64,000 bases of DNA from Desulforapulum autotrophicum HRM2 (GCF_000020365.1 NC_012108.1:1178001-1242000), one strand, 5' to 3'; positions 7,518 to 16,861 are shown, counted from the stretch's first letter. The notes: generated by a model from the letters alone, not told the origin. Numbers and translations: made by a program.

Positions 7518-9920
7518 TCAGGGGTTGAGAACGTATTTTGATGTTTGATGTTCATCAATGGCCCTGTCACTGAACCACCAGTACTGTTGCTCGCCAGACA
7601 TATATGCCTCGACCTGGTCTCGTTGGTGGGGGGTAAAGGTCCTTTCGGTAACGCCTCCGGGCAGGACAGCCAGGATTTTATCCCTGTCGGCCAGATCAAC
7701 AACCATGCGAAGGGACGCGCAGTGGGTGACGGCAAAGGGGATGTTAAAATCATATAATCCCCTGTAAAGGGTTTCTCCGGACCCGCCAATGGGCATTGGA
7801 CCCGTTCCCAGGAGCGTTTTACCCAGACCTTTTCTTCGAATGGGGTTGACAAGTTCAAGGGTGTGAAGTCTTCCCCATTGCCATTTTTCAGGATCATTGC
7901 CAAGGGTTTGCGTCAACATTGCCGCGGCTTTTATTGCCGCCAGATGGAATAGATCCCCAGGGGATTCGGTTTTATCGGGGGTAAGGATATTGTCAAACCA
8001 CGGGCAACTCCTGTCAAGAATGAATTGTTCAAGCCGTTCCTGCCAGAAATACCAGTTGCCCAGGAGGTCAGTCGTTTTTTCTTTTCCAAGCTCATCTTGG
8101 AAAACAAGTATGGCAAAAAAATGATAAACCGTTTGAAAAATGGCCGGAGCCACCTTGTCCGGGTCATCCCTTAAATCCCAGGCGGCGATCCGTTTGCCCA
8201 TGTTCGCCGTATCATCATGGTCCATCAGGGCCTTTGCCATGATTGGAGCGATTTTTTCCGCCATGACATTTTTTGTGTCCCTCTGGTGACGCCACATGTC
8301 ATTTGCGGTTTGTTTACGGCTTGGTGCCATTAACTTCTGCAATCTTCTGTACCGATACGAAGGTGCAAAATAGGACGAATAATAATAGGGAAAGTCATGG
8401 GGTATGGTCTTCTGGTTGCAGGTGCCAACCCAGTTTTTTTCAGGATTGATGGTGCCGGGCATCTCTTCCCTTGGAATCCATCCGTGCCAGTTGTCGCTGG
8501 CGTCTTTTACCGGAAAGGGGAATATGCCGTCCTGGTTGTGGCGGATTGGGATTCTGCCCGAGGCCTGGTGGCCGATGTTTCCGCTATTGTCGGCGAACAC
8601 CCAGTTCAGGCAGAGGATGGAAACCTGTTTCAAGGCCCCAGCCAGTTCCTGGGCAGTCTTGACCGTTAAAATATGACATAGGCCGATGGAAGGATCCATG
8701 GATTCTGCCGGTGCAAATCTTAAACTGATGAGTTTGTGGGTTTTAAGGGCTGGAAAGATACTGGATACCACAGGCCCTCTCCGGGTGGCCCTTATGGTTA
8801 TGGGTTCTGTCAAAAATCCCCGGGGGGCAGTCTTGTCTTTTATTTTAAGGGTTTCCTTGATTTGGACAAAGGGAATGGATTTATCGCCTTCAAGGTAGTT
8901 GTCAGGGTTTTCAGGGTCAGGGGTCTCCACATACAGGTCCACCATATCTCCGTAATTATTGGTTACGGACAGGGCAATGTGGTCAGTCCGGCCAATGGTC
9001 ATGCCGGGAATGCCGGGAATTTGAACCCCCACTGCCCGTATTCCCGGTGCGATCAGGCCCACAGGGTACCAGACGCCGGGCAGTGTGCGGGAGTCCAGAT
9101 GGGGGTCGCCGGCGACAATGGCGCTGCCTGAGGCGGAACGCGCTGGAGATATTGCCCAGTTGTTGCTTCCGGCTCGAAGTTTTCTGTCACTGGTGTAGGC
9201 CAAAAGATTGTTGATGCCGGTTGTTGATGAGGAAAGGCGTTCCTGGGAAGGTATGGACAAATCGCCCGTATCAAGGGGATCGTCTGGGTTGATGTTGACC
9301 GGCATGAGTGTACAGGTTTTTTTATACCCAACTGTTTCCAGCAGCATCTGGGCCGTTATCTCACTGGCTAAATTTGCCGAGGTTGAGTACCCCATATAAT
9401 AGAGAACGCCCAGGGAATCGGCCACCGTCCATTTTTCGGCCCTGATTCCGGCAAGCTTGAATTCCAGGGGAAGATCCCCGGGGCAGCACTCAATGAAGCC
9501 GTTGATTCCGTCCACATATCGTTGAAAGAATTGTCTTGTTTGATCATCAAGAAGTCCAGCGTGTTTTACTGCTATTCTGTGAAGACCGATGGTTCTCATG
9601 CGTACGTCAAAATCTTTTGCCGCTCTGCCGGCAAGCTCGCAGATCCTTCCCTGGGCAGCAAGGCGGGTCAACTGCATCTGGAAAAGCCGATCCTGGGCTG
9701 TCACAAATCCCTGGGCCATGAGAAGATCCCCAAGATTTTCGGCATGGATATACGCCATCCCATGCTCATCCCGCTGTATGGTTACGTGGCCTGTGAGTCC
9801 TGTGAGTTTGAGTTCGTCCTTGTTGTTAAAGTCATTTAAAAACGGGGCAACAAAAATGAGCGCTGCAATGGTGGTAACAAAAAAAACGATGGGGATGAGA
9901 CTTAGCTTGAACCATTTCAT
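7518..9920 (-). CDS. Penicillin acylase (Ntn-hydrolase) family protein
   Basis: An 800-residue N-terminal-nucleophile amidase precursor. An N-terminal hydrophobic anchor or signal (residues 5-27) indicates export. The alpha-chain region carries RDEHGMAYIHA and AQDRLFQMQLTR. Autocatalytic cleavage is expected between G251 and S252 in RAGSNNWA, making S252 the beta-chain nucleophile; VTNNYGDMVDLY is the usual downstream Asn motif. Family members hydrolyse amides such as beta-lactam side chains, acyl-homoserine lactones or N-acyl lipids. It lies 19 bp behind the histidine kinase, and is probably the last gene of the envelope operon. Whether it acts on acyl-homoserine lactones or an envelope lipid is open. 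Confidence 0.9.
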   Translation of the reverse strand: MKWFKLSLIPIVFFVTTIAALIFVAPFLNDFNNKDELKLTGLTGHVTIQRDEHGMAYIHAENLGDLLMAQGFVTAQDRLFQMQLTRLAAQGRICELAGRAAKDFDVRMRTIGLHRIAVKHAGLLDDQTRQFFQRYVDGINGFIECCPGDLPLEFKLAGIRAEKWTVADSLGVLYYMGYSTSANLASEITAQMLLETVGYKKTCTLMPVNINPDDPLDTGDLSIPSQERLSSSTTGINNLLAYTSDRKLRAGSNNWAISPARSASGSAIVAGDPHLDSRTLPGVWYPVGLIAPGIRAVGVQIPGIPGMTIGRTDHIALSVTNNYGDMVDLYVETPDPENPDNYLEGDKSIPFVQIKETLKIKDKTAPRGFLTEPITIRATRRGPVVSSIFPALKTHKLISLRFAPAESMDPSIGLCHILTVKTAQELAGALKQVSILCLNWVFADNSGNIGHQASGRIPIRHNQDGIFPFPVKDASDNWHGWIPREEMPGTINPEKNWVGTCNQKTIPHDFPYYYSSYFAPSYRYRRLQKLMAPSRKQTANDMWRHQRDTKNVMAEKIAPIMAKALMDHDDTANMGKRIAAWDLRDDPDKVAPAIFQTVYHFFAILVFQDELGKEKTTDLLGNWYFWQERLEQFILDRSCPWFDNILTPDKTESPGDLFHLAAIKAAAMLTQTLGNDPEKWQWGRLHTLELVNPIRRKGLGKTLLGTGPMPIGGSGETLYRGLYDFNIPFAVTHCASLRMVVDLADRDKILAVLPGGVTERTFTPHQRDQVEAYMSGEQQYWWFSDRAIDEHQTSKYVLNP

Positions 9921-9939
9921 TCATTTCACCTTTCAGGAT

Positions 9940-11349
9940 TTAAGGACCAGCCCGGGGGCCTGCAAAGACGGGTAAAACAATGGTTGCTCGAATCAACCCG
10001 TCCGGTTCGTTCGTGATGGCAATGGTGCCGTCATGGAGGTCAACGATCTTTTTGGCGATTGCAAGCCCCAGACCTGAGCCGCCATGGGTCAGGGAACGGG
10101 ATTTCTCCACCCGGTAAAACTGTTCGAAAACCAGCTCAAGATCCTCACAGGGAATGGCTCTTCCTGTGTTGGACACCTCAAGCTGTATGTTCCCGTTTGT
10201 CTGTCTACCCGTGGCGATGATGGTGCCTTTCGCTTCTAAATTATAGCGGATGGCGTTGTCCACAAGGTTGATCAGGAGACGAAACAGCTTTTCCGGGTCT
10301 CCTTGAATCAAAAGGTCCTTTTCCAGGTTAATCCGGGTGCAGATGTTCTTTGCCGCCAGCATCTCTTTATAGTCTTCAAATACGCGATTTGCAAGGGCTG
10401 TCAAGTCCACCTGTTTGCGGGTGAGGGTTTCCTGCTGTTCCAGCCGGGAAAGATCCAGCAGATTTTTAACCAAATGGCTCATTCGCCGTGTGGTGGCAAG
10501 CTGGCGCATGAGGCTGTCGCTGGTTGATGGTGGCAGGTTATCATTCATGAGCATCTCTTCCTGGGCGAGCATCAAAAGGGTAATGGGGCTTTTCAACTCG
10601 TGGGAGGCATTACCGATGAATTCCCTTTGTCGTTTAAACGAATATTGGAGCCTGTCAAACATTTTGTTCAGGGCCGTTGCAAGCTCATACATCTCGTCTT
10701 TGTTTGGTTCCAGGGGGATACGTTTGTCCAGGGAAGTTTCGCTGATTTTTTTTGCCGTTCGGGTGATGTCAACCACGGGTTTGAGGATCTTCCCGGCAAG
10801 ATTGTAGCTTAGAACGATGATGATCAGGGTGCAGAGGGTAAGGCTTACAGCAATATTTTGAAGCAGCTCAAGGATCTCTTCCTCGAGATCTTCAATGGGT
10901 TTGGCAATTTGAACTGAAACAGGAAGACCGTTAAGACGGGTTTCAATGACCATGACCCTGAACATAACGTCTCCATGGTCATCCTGTCCGAGACGGATTT
11001 GTGATTTCGGGATGGATCGTTCAACCATGTACGAGGTTTTGTTCCTGGAAGGGGGGATGTCCGTATACCGGGTGATTCTGGAGCTGTACAGGGTGTTTTT
11101 CTGGGTATCGGTTACCTTTATCCAGTAAAGATCCGGGTGGTAGGGTAACTGGGAGAGGTCGTAGGGGGGGGGCTTTTCCCCCTGAAGGGCCATGCGATCC
11201 ACGAGGGCCTCTGCCATATGCTTTATTTCTTTGTCGATGAACTTAAATGGTTCCTGGGTGAGCTCAAAAAAAATAATGGCGGAAAACACAATGGTCGACA
11301 AAAGGGCTGTTCCGGAAATCCACAGGGTTATTCGTTTGCGTATCTTCAT
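9940..11349 (-). CDS. Two-component sensor histidine kinase
   Basis: A 469-residue membrane kinase: TM1 at about 9-29, a periplasmic sensor of roughly 130 residues, TM2 at about 164-185, a HAMP domain (about 186-240), a DHp domain with phospho-acceptor H250 in NASHELKSPI, and a catalytic domain with N box (LVDNAIRYN) and G box (GGSGLGLAIAKKIV). The architecture matches PmrB/BasS/CopS-type kinases. Its ATG overlaps the stop of the response regulator as ATGA, so the two proteins are translated together. From its operon partners it probably senses envelope stress or cations (inference). Confidence 0.92.
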   Translation of the reverse strand: MKIRKRITLWISGTALLSTIVFSAIIFFELTQEPFKFIDKEIKHMAEALVDRMALQGEKPPPYDLSQLPYHPDLYWIKVTDTQKNTLYSSRITRYTDIPPSRNKTSYMVERSIPKSQIRLGQDDHGDVMFRVMVIETRLNGLPVSVQIAKPIEDLEEEILELLQNIAVSLTLCTLIIIVLSYNLAGKILKPVVDITRTAKKISETSLDKRIPLEPNKDEMYELATALNKMFDRLQYSFKRQREFIGNASHELKSPITLLMLAQEEMLMNDNLPPSTSDSLMRQLATTRRMSHLVKNLLDLSRLEQQETLTRKQVDLTALANRVFEDYKEMLAAKNICTRINLEKDLLIQGDPEKLFRLLINLVDNAIRYNLEAKGTIIATGRQTNGNIQLEVSNTGRAIPCEDLELVFEQFYRVEKSRSLTHGGSGLGLAIAKKIVDLHDGTIAITNEPDGLIRATIVLPVFAGPRAGP

Positions 11350-12029
11350 GGGGTGTCATCAATGATGAAACCAATGCCCCGGATCGTTCTGATGATTGGA
11401 GGGTACTTATCACCGGGGGGGGATATTTTTTTTCTCAAATTTTTGATGTGCACGTCAACAAAATTTGACATGGAAAAAGGATCAAACTCATTTCCCCACA
11501 CATGCTCGGCCATGTTGAACCGTGACACGGCGCTTCCCCTGTTGTGCAGCAGAAATTCAAGAATGGAGAATTCCTTGGATGTCAAACTGATGGGCCCATT
11601 GTCCAGGGTAACCGTTCGGCTTATGGTGTTGAGACTTAAGGGGCCTGCCGTAAGAATGGTGTCCCGCTTGCCGTCCCTTCTCAGGAGCGCCCTTATTCGG
11701 GCCATTAATTCCGCCATGGAAAAGGGTTTTGCCAGGTAGTCGTCCGCCCCGTAATCAAGCCCCTTGACCCTGTCCTCCACATCCCCCCTTGCCGTGAGCA
11801 TGAGCACGGGCGTGTTCAGCCCGGCCTGGCGCATATGTTTCAGGACACTCAACCCATCCATTAGGGGAAGCATGATGTCAAGCAGGATCAGGTCATAGGT
11901 GATTTCAAATATCTTGTCCAGGGCTTTTTCGCCATTCTCAGCTGTTTCGATGCGGTAATGTTTTCTTTCCAGGGCCCTGCGCAGATGGTCAAGGAGTTCT
12001 GAGTCGTCGTCCACAATGAGAATATTCAT
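11346..12029 (-). CDS. OmpR/PhoB-family response regulator
   Basis: A 227-residue regulator: receiver domain with the acidic pair in VDDD, phospho-acceptor Asp in LILLDIMLP (residue 51 from the chosen start) and switch Lys in AKPF, followed by a winged-helix DNA-binding domain ending in RTIRGIGF. I start it at ATG 12029, which overlaps the dgkA stop as ATGA. A longer in-frame start at 12044 exists but would run into dgkA. It pairs with the kinase that follows. Likely targets are its own operon and envelope-modifying genes, by analogy with PmrA (inference). Confidence 0.92.
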   Translation of the reverse strand: MNILIVDDDSELLDHLRRALERKHYRIETAENGEKALDKIFEITYDLILLDIMLPLMDGLSVLKHMRQAGLNTPVLMLTARGDVEDRVKGLDYGADDYLAKPFSMAELMARIRALLRRDGKRDTILTAGPLSLNTISRTVTLDNGPISLTSKEFSILEFLLHNRGSAVSRFNMAEHVWGNEFDPFSMSNFVDVHIKNLRKKISPPGDKYPPIIRTIRGIGFIIDDTP

Positions 12030-12382
12030 AGGACCAGGGTCCATACAATGATGACAAGGAGAATACTGACAAAAACAGCGGCTGATCCGAGATCCTTTGC
12101 CTGCTTGGCCAATGGATGACGCTCAAGGCCGATTCGGTCAACCGTTGCCTCCAGGGCTGAATTTAAAAGCTCTGTGACCAGCACAACCAGAAGGGATGCA
12201 ATGAGCATGGCCCTTTCCATGCCGGTTTTACCGAAAAAAAGTGCCGCCGGCAACCCGATTATCAGGGCAAGGATCTCCTGTCGAAAGGCCGCTTCATGGA
12301 CAAAGGCTGCCTTTAATCCGGCCAGGGAATATCCTCCAGCCTTGATGATGCGGGTAAGTCCCGTGGGTTTTGATGGTGTCAT
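12026..12382 (-). CDS. dgkA: Diacylglycerol kinase
   Basis: A 118-residue integral membrane diacylglycerol kinase that converts diacylglycerol to phosphatidic acid. Start ATG 12382 gives an N-terminus (PTGLTRIIKAGGYSLAGL) aligning with E. coli DgkA, and it overlaps the preceding stop as ATGA; a longer frame from 12442 is not supported. The family signature ELLNSALEATVDRIG and the KDLGSAAVF motif of the third helix are present. It sits directly after a transferase expected to release diacylglycerol when it takes a head group from a phospholipid, so it likely recycles that by-product. Confidence 0.95.
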   Translation of the reverse strand: MTPSKPTGLTRIIKAGGYSLAGLKAAFVHEAAFRQEILALIIGLPAALFFGKTGMERAMLIASLLVVLVTELLNSALEATVDRIGLERHPLAKQAKDLGSAAVFVSILLVIIVWTLVL

Positions 12383-14370
12383 TTCATGCCTTTGTGTGTG
12401 GATTCCAGGGGTGAGACAAGGGCAACCTTGCTGTCTGACCATCTGTTGATCCTGTTTCTAATGATATAATCAGCACCCTGATAGTATGCCACCAATTTTT
12501 GAACAAGGGGATAAGATTTTTTTATTTTTTTAAGGGTCGGTTCCTTTGAATTCCTGTTGACAAGGCTGATCTTTTTGCCTGGAGAGAGAAATACGAGTTC
12601 GGATTCCGTAAGCAGACCCAGTTTCTGATAATTTGCGATCAAGGCCCTGGGTTTGAAATCAGGGGCAAGTATGTCCCTGCCAAAAAACAGACTGTCGTAG
12701 GAAAAGTCGAGCAGAGAGAGCAGGGTCGGTGCCAGATCCATCTGGCTTGACAACCGGTCTATTTCCTGGGGGTGAAATTGCCCTGGGCAGTATATGAAAA
12801 GGGGAATATGGTATTTGTCAATGGGCAGGCCGACCTTGCCGGCGCTTGAGGAACAATGGTCGGCCAGAACCACAAACACGGTGTTGTCAAACCAGGGTTT
12901 GCCCTTTGCGTTTTTTATCAATTGTCCCAGGGCATAATCGGTGTATTTTACGGCGCCGGACCGGCCTGCGCCGTTTTTGCCCTCACCGGGAACGAGATCA
13001 ATTTTTCCCTCGGGATAGGTGAACGGCCGGTGGTTGCTGGTCGTCATGATATGAAAGAAAAAAGGTTTGTTTAAACCAGAAACCCTGTCAGCTTCAACTA
13101 TGGCCCGGTTGTATAGATCTTCATCTGAAACCCCCCAGGCATTTTTAAAGGAGACCTCCTGGTCGCTGAGGCTTGTCTGGTCGACAATCCTGTAGCCGTT
13201 GCCTGAAAAAAAGGTGTTCATATTGTCAAAATACCCCCGACCCCCATAGAAAAATGCCGTGTCATATCCCTTGTCCTTGAACACCTTGCCAAGGCTGTAC
13301 ATGTGGTCGTTATCCGGTCTTTTTACGATGGATCGGCCCGGTGTCGGCGGGATGGAAAGGGTGATGGCTTCAAGGCCCCGTGTGGTCCGGGTGCCCGTGG
13401 CATAAAAATTGGTAAAGAGCAGGCCCTTTTTAAACCAATCATCCATGAACGGGGTGATGTTTTCCTGCTGGCCAAAGCGGGTGAGAAATTTTGCGCTCAG
13501 GCTCTCCACGGAAATCAGAAGGACGTTGAGGTGTTTGGGTGGCGCTGGGGGCTGGGTGTGCCTTGCAATGTTGTACAGGTTGTGAGAGTAGGGCTTTTCG
13601 TCGTGTTCAAACACCGCTTGTTTGAGGGTTTGTGACAGGATGTTGTCATCTGCGGTGGCATAAAACTGCCGAAAGTCAAGGGTGTTGTTGCGAAAGGCGG
13701 CAAACAGCTGATAGGGGCCATTTGAGGCAATTTCATTCACATAGTTGTTGCTGGACTGATTGCGCTGGGACTGGTCCAGGAAAAAAAATGATGCCACTGG
13801 AACCAGGAGCAGGCAGAGGGCAATTTTCGCCCTTGTGGAGAATCGTTCATCCACGGCCATTGCCTTTAAAAACGAGGGCCGCATCAGGTAAAAGATCAAC
13901 GCCGTCAGGATCATGAGGATAGGTAAAATCCAGAATACGGGATAGGACTCAAGGATATTGTCCGTGACCTCCCGGCGGTATACCAGATAATCCACGGAGA
14001 TGAAGTTAAACCGCACACCAAATTCGTCCCAGAACAACCATTCGCCAACCATGGAAAAGCAAAGGGCATACACGATGGAAAACTGGGTTGCCTGGGCCGC
14101 AATCCGGACCATGGCCGTGTTGAACCATTTGTTGGGTATCAGGAAAAGAACAATGACGAATGGAATGCAGACGTAGCCGATAAAGGCCATGTCGTACACG
14201 ATTCCCTGGCCAAACATATACAGCAGGTCTGTGATGCCATGGTCGGTAAGGGACCAGGTCCTGACCAGAAAAACCAATCGCATCAGAACAAAACCTGCAA
14301 GGGCAACAACGGCTGTCTGGAAAACCATGGCAAAGCGTGTTTTGGGATGGTTGAAAAATTTATTTATCAT
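12379..14370 (-). CDS. LTA synthase/phosphoethanolamine-transferase-like alkaline phosphatase superfamily protein
   Basis: A 663-residue inner-membrane enzyme with about five N-terminal helices (to about residue 195) and a large periplasmic sulfatase-fold domain. Visible motifs are LNVLLISVESLSAKFL (metal-binding Glu), TGTRTTRGLEA (candidate Thr nucleophile), MTTSNHRPFTYP and VVLADHCSSSAG (metal His/Asp). The family moves phosphoglycerol or phosphoethanolamine from a phospholipid onto lipoteichoic acid, osmoregulated glucan or lipid A, leaving diacylglycerol. Start ATG 14370 overlaps the PAP2 stop as ATGA; the longer frame to 14427 is not supported. In a Gram-negative, lipid A or a periplasmic glucan is the likely acceptor. 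Confidence 0.85.
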   Translation of the reverse strand: MINKFFNHPKTRFAMVFQTAVVALAGFVLMRLVFLVRTWSLTDHGITDLLYMFGQGIVYDMAFIGYVCIPFVIVLFLIPNKWFNTAMVRIAAQATQFSIVYALCFSMVGEWLFWDEFGVRFNFISVDYLVYRREVTDNILESYPVFWILPILMILTALIFYLMRPSFLKAMAVDERFSTRAKIALCLLLVPVASFFFLDQSQRNQSSNNYVNEIASNGPYQLFAAFRNNTLDFRQFYATADDNILSQTLKQAVFEHDEKPYSHNLYNIARHTQPPAPPKHLNVLLISVESLSAKFLTRFGQQENITPFMDDWFKKGLLFTNFYATGTRTTRGLEAITLSIPPTPGRSIVKRPDNDHMYSLGKVFKDKGYDTAFFYGGRGYFDNMNTFFSGNGYRIVDQTSLSDQEVSFKNAWGVSDEDLYNRAIVEADRVSGLNKPFFFHIMTTSNHRPFTYPEGKIDLVPGEGKNGAGRSGAVKYTDYALGQLIKNAKGKPWFDNTVFVVLADHCSSSAGKVGLPIDKYHIPLFIYCPGQFHPQEIDRLSSQMDLAPTLLSLLDFSYDSLFFGRDILAPDFKPRALIANYQKLGLLTESELVFLSPGKKISLVNRNSKEPTLKKIKKSYPLVQKLVAYYQGADYIIRNRINRWSDSKVALVSPLESTHKGMK

Positions 14371-15125
14371 TTGGGTACTCCTTGGGTTGGCATAGTTTGG
14401 GGATTTTTGTTGACGGCCCAGGACCATTGCCGGGGAAAGAAAATAAGATAAAATACTAGGGCCGCGTACCAGCAGATGACCAGGGTAAATAGGTCATGGC
14501 TCGGGAAATGGGCACCTCGGACCTGCTGGCCCAGACCAAATATGAGTCCCAGGACCAGGCCGGTCATCAGACCGTATACTTTTCGGCAAGCCCCCAGGTG
14601 GTCCATGACAAAATAAAGGGATACAAAGGCGTAGCCCCCGGAGGCATGGCCTGCCGGGAAGGCATGGCCCACGGGAAGGCCCTGGGGCACAGGATCAAAC
14701 AGCCGGATGTGGGGAAGGGTGCCTGAAAAAAGTGCCAGATCCCAGGGGGTATAGATGTGGGTCAGGTGCTTGCCGGCACCCACCAGTAGTGGTCCGGCAC
14801 CGGCTGCCACCAGAAAGTAAACCATAATTCGCCGCTGGTTTTTAAGGGCCGGAGAGAAAAATGACAGGGCAAACAACACCAGCCACACCATGCCGGCTGC
14901 CAGATCCAGATGCCTTCCCCACTGGTGGATGACAGTTTCAAACAGCCACTGATTCCTGAAAGGCCAGGAACGGGTTTGAGCGTCATAAAAGTGGGAAACC
15001 CACCAGATGTCGAGCCCGCTGTATTCAAAATAAACTGCCGTAAGAATCAGTAAAAAAGGCACCGTTGCCATGGTGAAAAAACTATCTCCATGGGGGGGGT
15101 GCCAAGGGTTAAAGCCGTTGTACAT
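14367..15125 (-). CDS. PAP2-family membrane phosphatase
   Basis: A 252-residue membrane protein with about six helices and the three PAP2 phosphatase motifs in slightly divergent form: GKHLTHIYTPW, FPAGHASGGYAF (signature GH) and RGAHFPSHDLF (catalytic His with Asp). Such enzymes remove phosphate from undecaprenyl-PP, phosphatidate or lipid A (LpxE type). It is the first gene of the minus-strand envelope operon. Together with the downstream transferase and DgkA, a lipid A 1-phosphatase or transferase role is reasonable, but substrate choice is not readable from sequence. Confidence 0.85.
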   Translation of the reverse strand: MYNGFNPWHPPHGDSFFTMATVPFLLILTAVYFEYSGLDIWWVSHFYDAQTRSWPFRNQWLFETVIHQWGRHLDLAAGMVWLVLFALSFFSPALKNQRRIMVYFLVAAGAGPLLVGAGKHLTHIYTPWDLALFSGTLPHIRLFDPVPQGLPVGHAFPAGHASGGYAFVSLYFVMDHLGACRKVYGLMTGLVLGLIFGLGQQVRGAHFPSHDLFTLVICWYAALVFYLIFFPRQWSWAVNKNPQTMPTQGVPK

Positions 15126-15275
15126 CGCTGTTCCCTATGTTGTTTGGTCTGCTGGTGTATTCATGGATGCAGAACATAGCACAGCTTTCATGAAGAAATA
15201 GTGAAGAGAGAGGCCGGTCTTGGTAAATTGTTCAGGATCATTTCTGTCGGTTAAGAGGATTTTTGAAAAACCCTA

Positions 15276-16691
15276 TTACAGCTTGAAATTTGCCTTGTCA
15301 AGGCCCAGTTTCTTCATCTTTCCATACAGGCCCCTTGGATGGATTCCCGCTATCCTTGCAGCGGCCCCGACCTTGCCCGCAGTTTTTTTGAGGACCATTT
15401 CAATGTATCTTTTTTCAACACGGTTGAGCACCTCTTCTTTTACCTGGACAAGGGTTTTGCCGGTCCAGGTGCTGGTGTCGATGTTTTGGAGATTGGGCAG
15501 GGAGGGCATTTCGGAGAAACTTTCCTGGAAGGTGCTGGGAAGGTCATTCAAGGATATGATTTCTGACTTGCACAGAAGAACGGCCCGTTCAATCACATTG
15601 ATCAGTTCCCGAATGTTTCCGGGCCAGCTGTAGTTGCAGATGGCTTCCAGGGCCACCCCTGAGAACTGTTTGATCTCCCGGCCGATTTTTTTGTTGCACA
15701 CGCTGAGAAAGTGGTTAGCCATGGCAGGAATGTCTTCCTGGCGATTTCTAAGTGGGGGGAGCGTCATGGTCATGACCCCCAGCCGGTAATAGAGATCCTG
15801 GCGGAAATTTCCCTTGGCAATTTCCATTTCAAGATCCTTGTTGGTGGCAGCAATGACCCTGACATCCACCCAGATGGGGACTTCTCCCCCCACGGGGGTA
15901 AATTCAAAGTCCTGGAGGACCCGGAGCAGTTTGGATTGCAGGGGCATTGGCATTTCACCTATTTCATCCAGGAAAATGGTTCCTCCGTGGGCAAGTTCAA
16001 AGGCCCCCCTGCGGGATCGCACCGCCCCGGTAAAGGCCCCCTGCTCGTGGCCGAACAGCTCGCTTTCGATGAGCTGTTCCGGGATGGCCGCGGTATTGAT
16101 GGCAATAAAGGGACCCTGGGATCTGTGGCTCTCCCCATGGATGGCCTTGGAGAGATGTTCTTTTCCCACCCCTGTTTCTCCAAGGATCAAAAGGGTTGCA
16201 TCAGTTGTGACGATTTGCTGCACCTCGTCGAGGAAGAGCTGCATTTCTTTGCTGTTTGAGAAAAAATCACTGAGTTTGGGTTTGATTCTGCCCTGCTGGT
16301 CAAACCGGTCAACAAGGTAGAATTGCCGCCTGGATTCAAGGGTGCTTTCAATGGCTTCAATGAGGCTGCCCCGTGAGATCCCTGAATATAGAACCACATC
16401 TGCCCCGGATGCCAGAAGGTTGGCATGCTCTTCGGAGGATTCCCGGTCGTGGATGATAATGGTTGTCGGCTTTTCCGGTAGATTGTTGAGCATGGCCACG
16501 CTGGATTCAATGGGCTTTGGAATGAGTGATTTACTGACCACAAAGATGTCGGCACAGCTGCGGACCAGATTCTGCCAGGGTGTCTTTTGACTGCTGATCA
16601 TTTTTAACTGAACGTCAAAAATGGAGAGTCTTTTTTCAAGGTCTGCATGGAGTTTTTTGTCTTTAACTGCGCACACCAGTCTGATGAGCAT
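15276..16691 (-). CDS. Sigma-54-dependent transcriptional activator with degenerate receiver
   Basis: A 471-residue NtrC-type activator. The N-terminal 120 residues resemble a receiver domain, but the phospho-acceptor position in ADIFVVSKSLIP is Ser (S53), so control by phosphorylation is unlikely. The AAA+ domain has Walker A GETGVGKE, the sigma-54-contacting GAFTGA loop, Walker B GTIFLDEIGEMP and the R-finger region. The C-terminal Fis-type HTH (KVGAAARIAGIHPRGLYGKM) binds DNA. Start ATG 16691 follows AAGGA; starts at 16724 or 16775 would put the palindrome at 16709-16722 inside the gene. It is divergent from the peptide-ORF/GNAT/ATP-grasp/decarboxylase cluster, which it probably activates. 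Confidence 0.9.
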   Translation of the reverse strand: MLIRLVCAVKDKKLHADLEKRLSIFDVQLKMISSQKTPWQNLVRSCADIFVVSKSLIPKPIESSVAMLNNLPEKPTTIIIHDRESSEEHANLLASGADVVLYSGISRGSLIEAIESTLESRRQFYLVDRFDQQGRIKPKLSDFFSNSKEMQLFLDEVQQIVTTDATLLILGETGVGKEHLSKAIHGESHRSQGPFIAINTAAIPEQLIESELFGHEQGAFTGAVRSRRGAFELAHGGTIFLDEIGEMPMPLQSKLLRVLQDFEFTPVGGEVPIWVDVRVIAATNKDLEMEIAKGNFRQDLYYRLGVMTMTLPPLRNRQEDIPAMANHFLSVCNKKIGREIKQFSGVALEAICNYSWPGNIRELINVIERAVLLCKSEIISLNDLPSTFQESFSEMPSLPNLQNIDTSTWTGKTLVQVKEEVLNRVEKRYIEMVLKKTAGKVGAAARIAGIHPRGLYGKMKKLGLDKANFKL

Positions 16692-16708
16692 GTGGATTTT
16701 TCCTTGTC

Positions 16709-16722
16709 GGTAAAAAAATACC
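16709..16722. promoter_or_regulatory. Palindrome GGTA-N6-TACC, site 1
   Basis: GGTAAAAAAATACC in the leader of the sigma-54 activator gene, 17 bp upstream of its start codon. It is identical in 14 bases to site 3 at 16876-16889. Position suggests autoregulation. Confidence 0.6.
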
Positions 16723-16847
16723 ATTTTGGTCCTTGGATAACTTCCTTTCTTAACTGATAATTTGTAAAATGACAAGGTTAAAACCAGATTGACGGCTTGA
16801 TCAGGGGGCTTTAAACCTGTTCAATCCATGGTTTAATTCTAAAAATC

Positions 16848-16861
16848 GGTATTCTCTTACC
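16848..16861. promoter_or_regulatory. Palindrome GGTA-N6-TACC, site 2
   Basis: GGTATTCTCTTACC has the same half-sites and spacing as sites 1 and 3 but a different 6-base spacer, which argues that the half-sites and not the A-run are conserved. It lies about 120 bp upstream of the -24 element. Confidence 0.65.

Noticed and set aside
16776-16785. GGTTAAAACC as a fourth activator site
   Set aside because: The half-sites are GGTT/AACC with a two-base gap, unlike the GGTA-N6-TACC of the three accepted sites.
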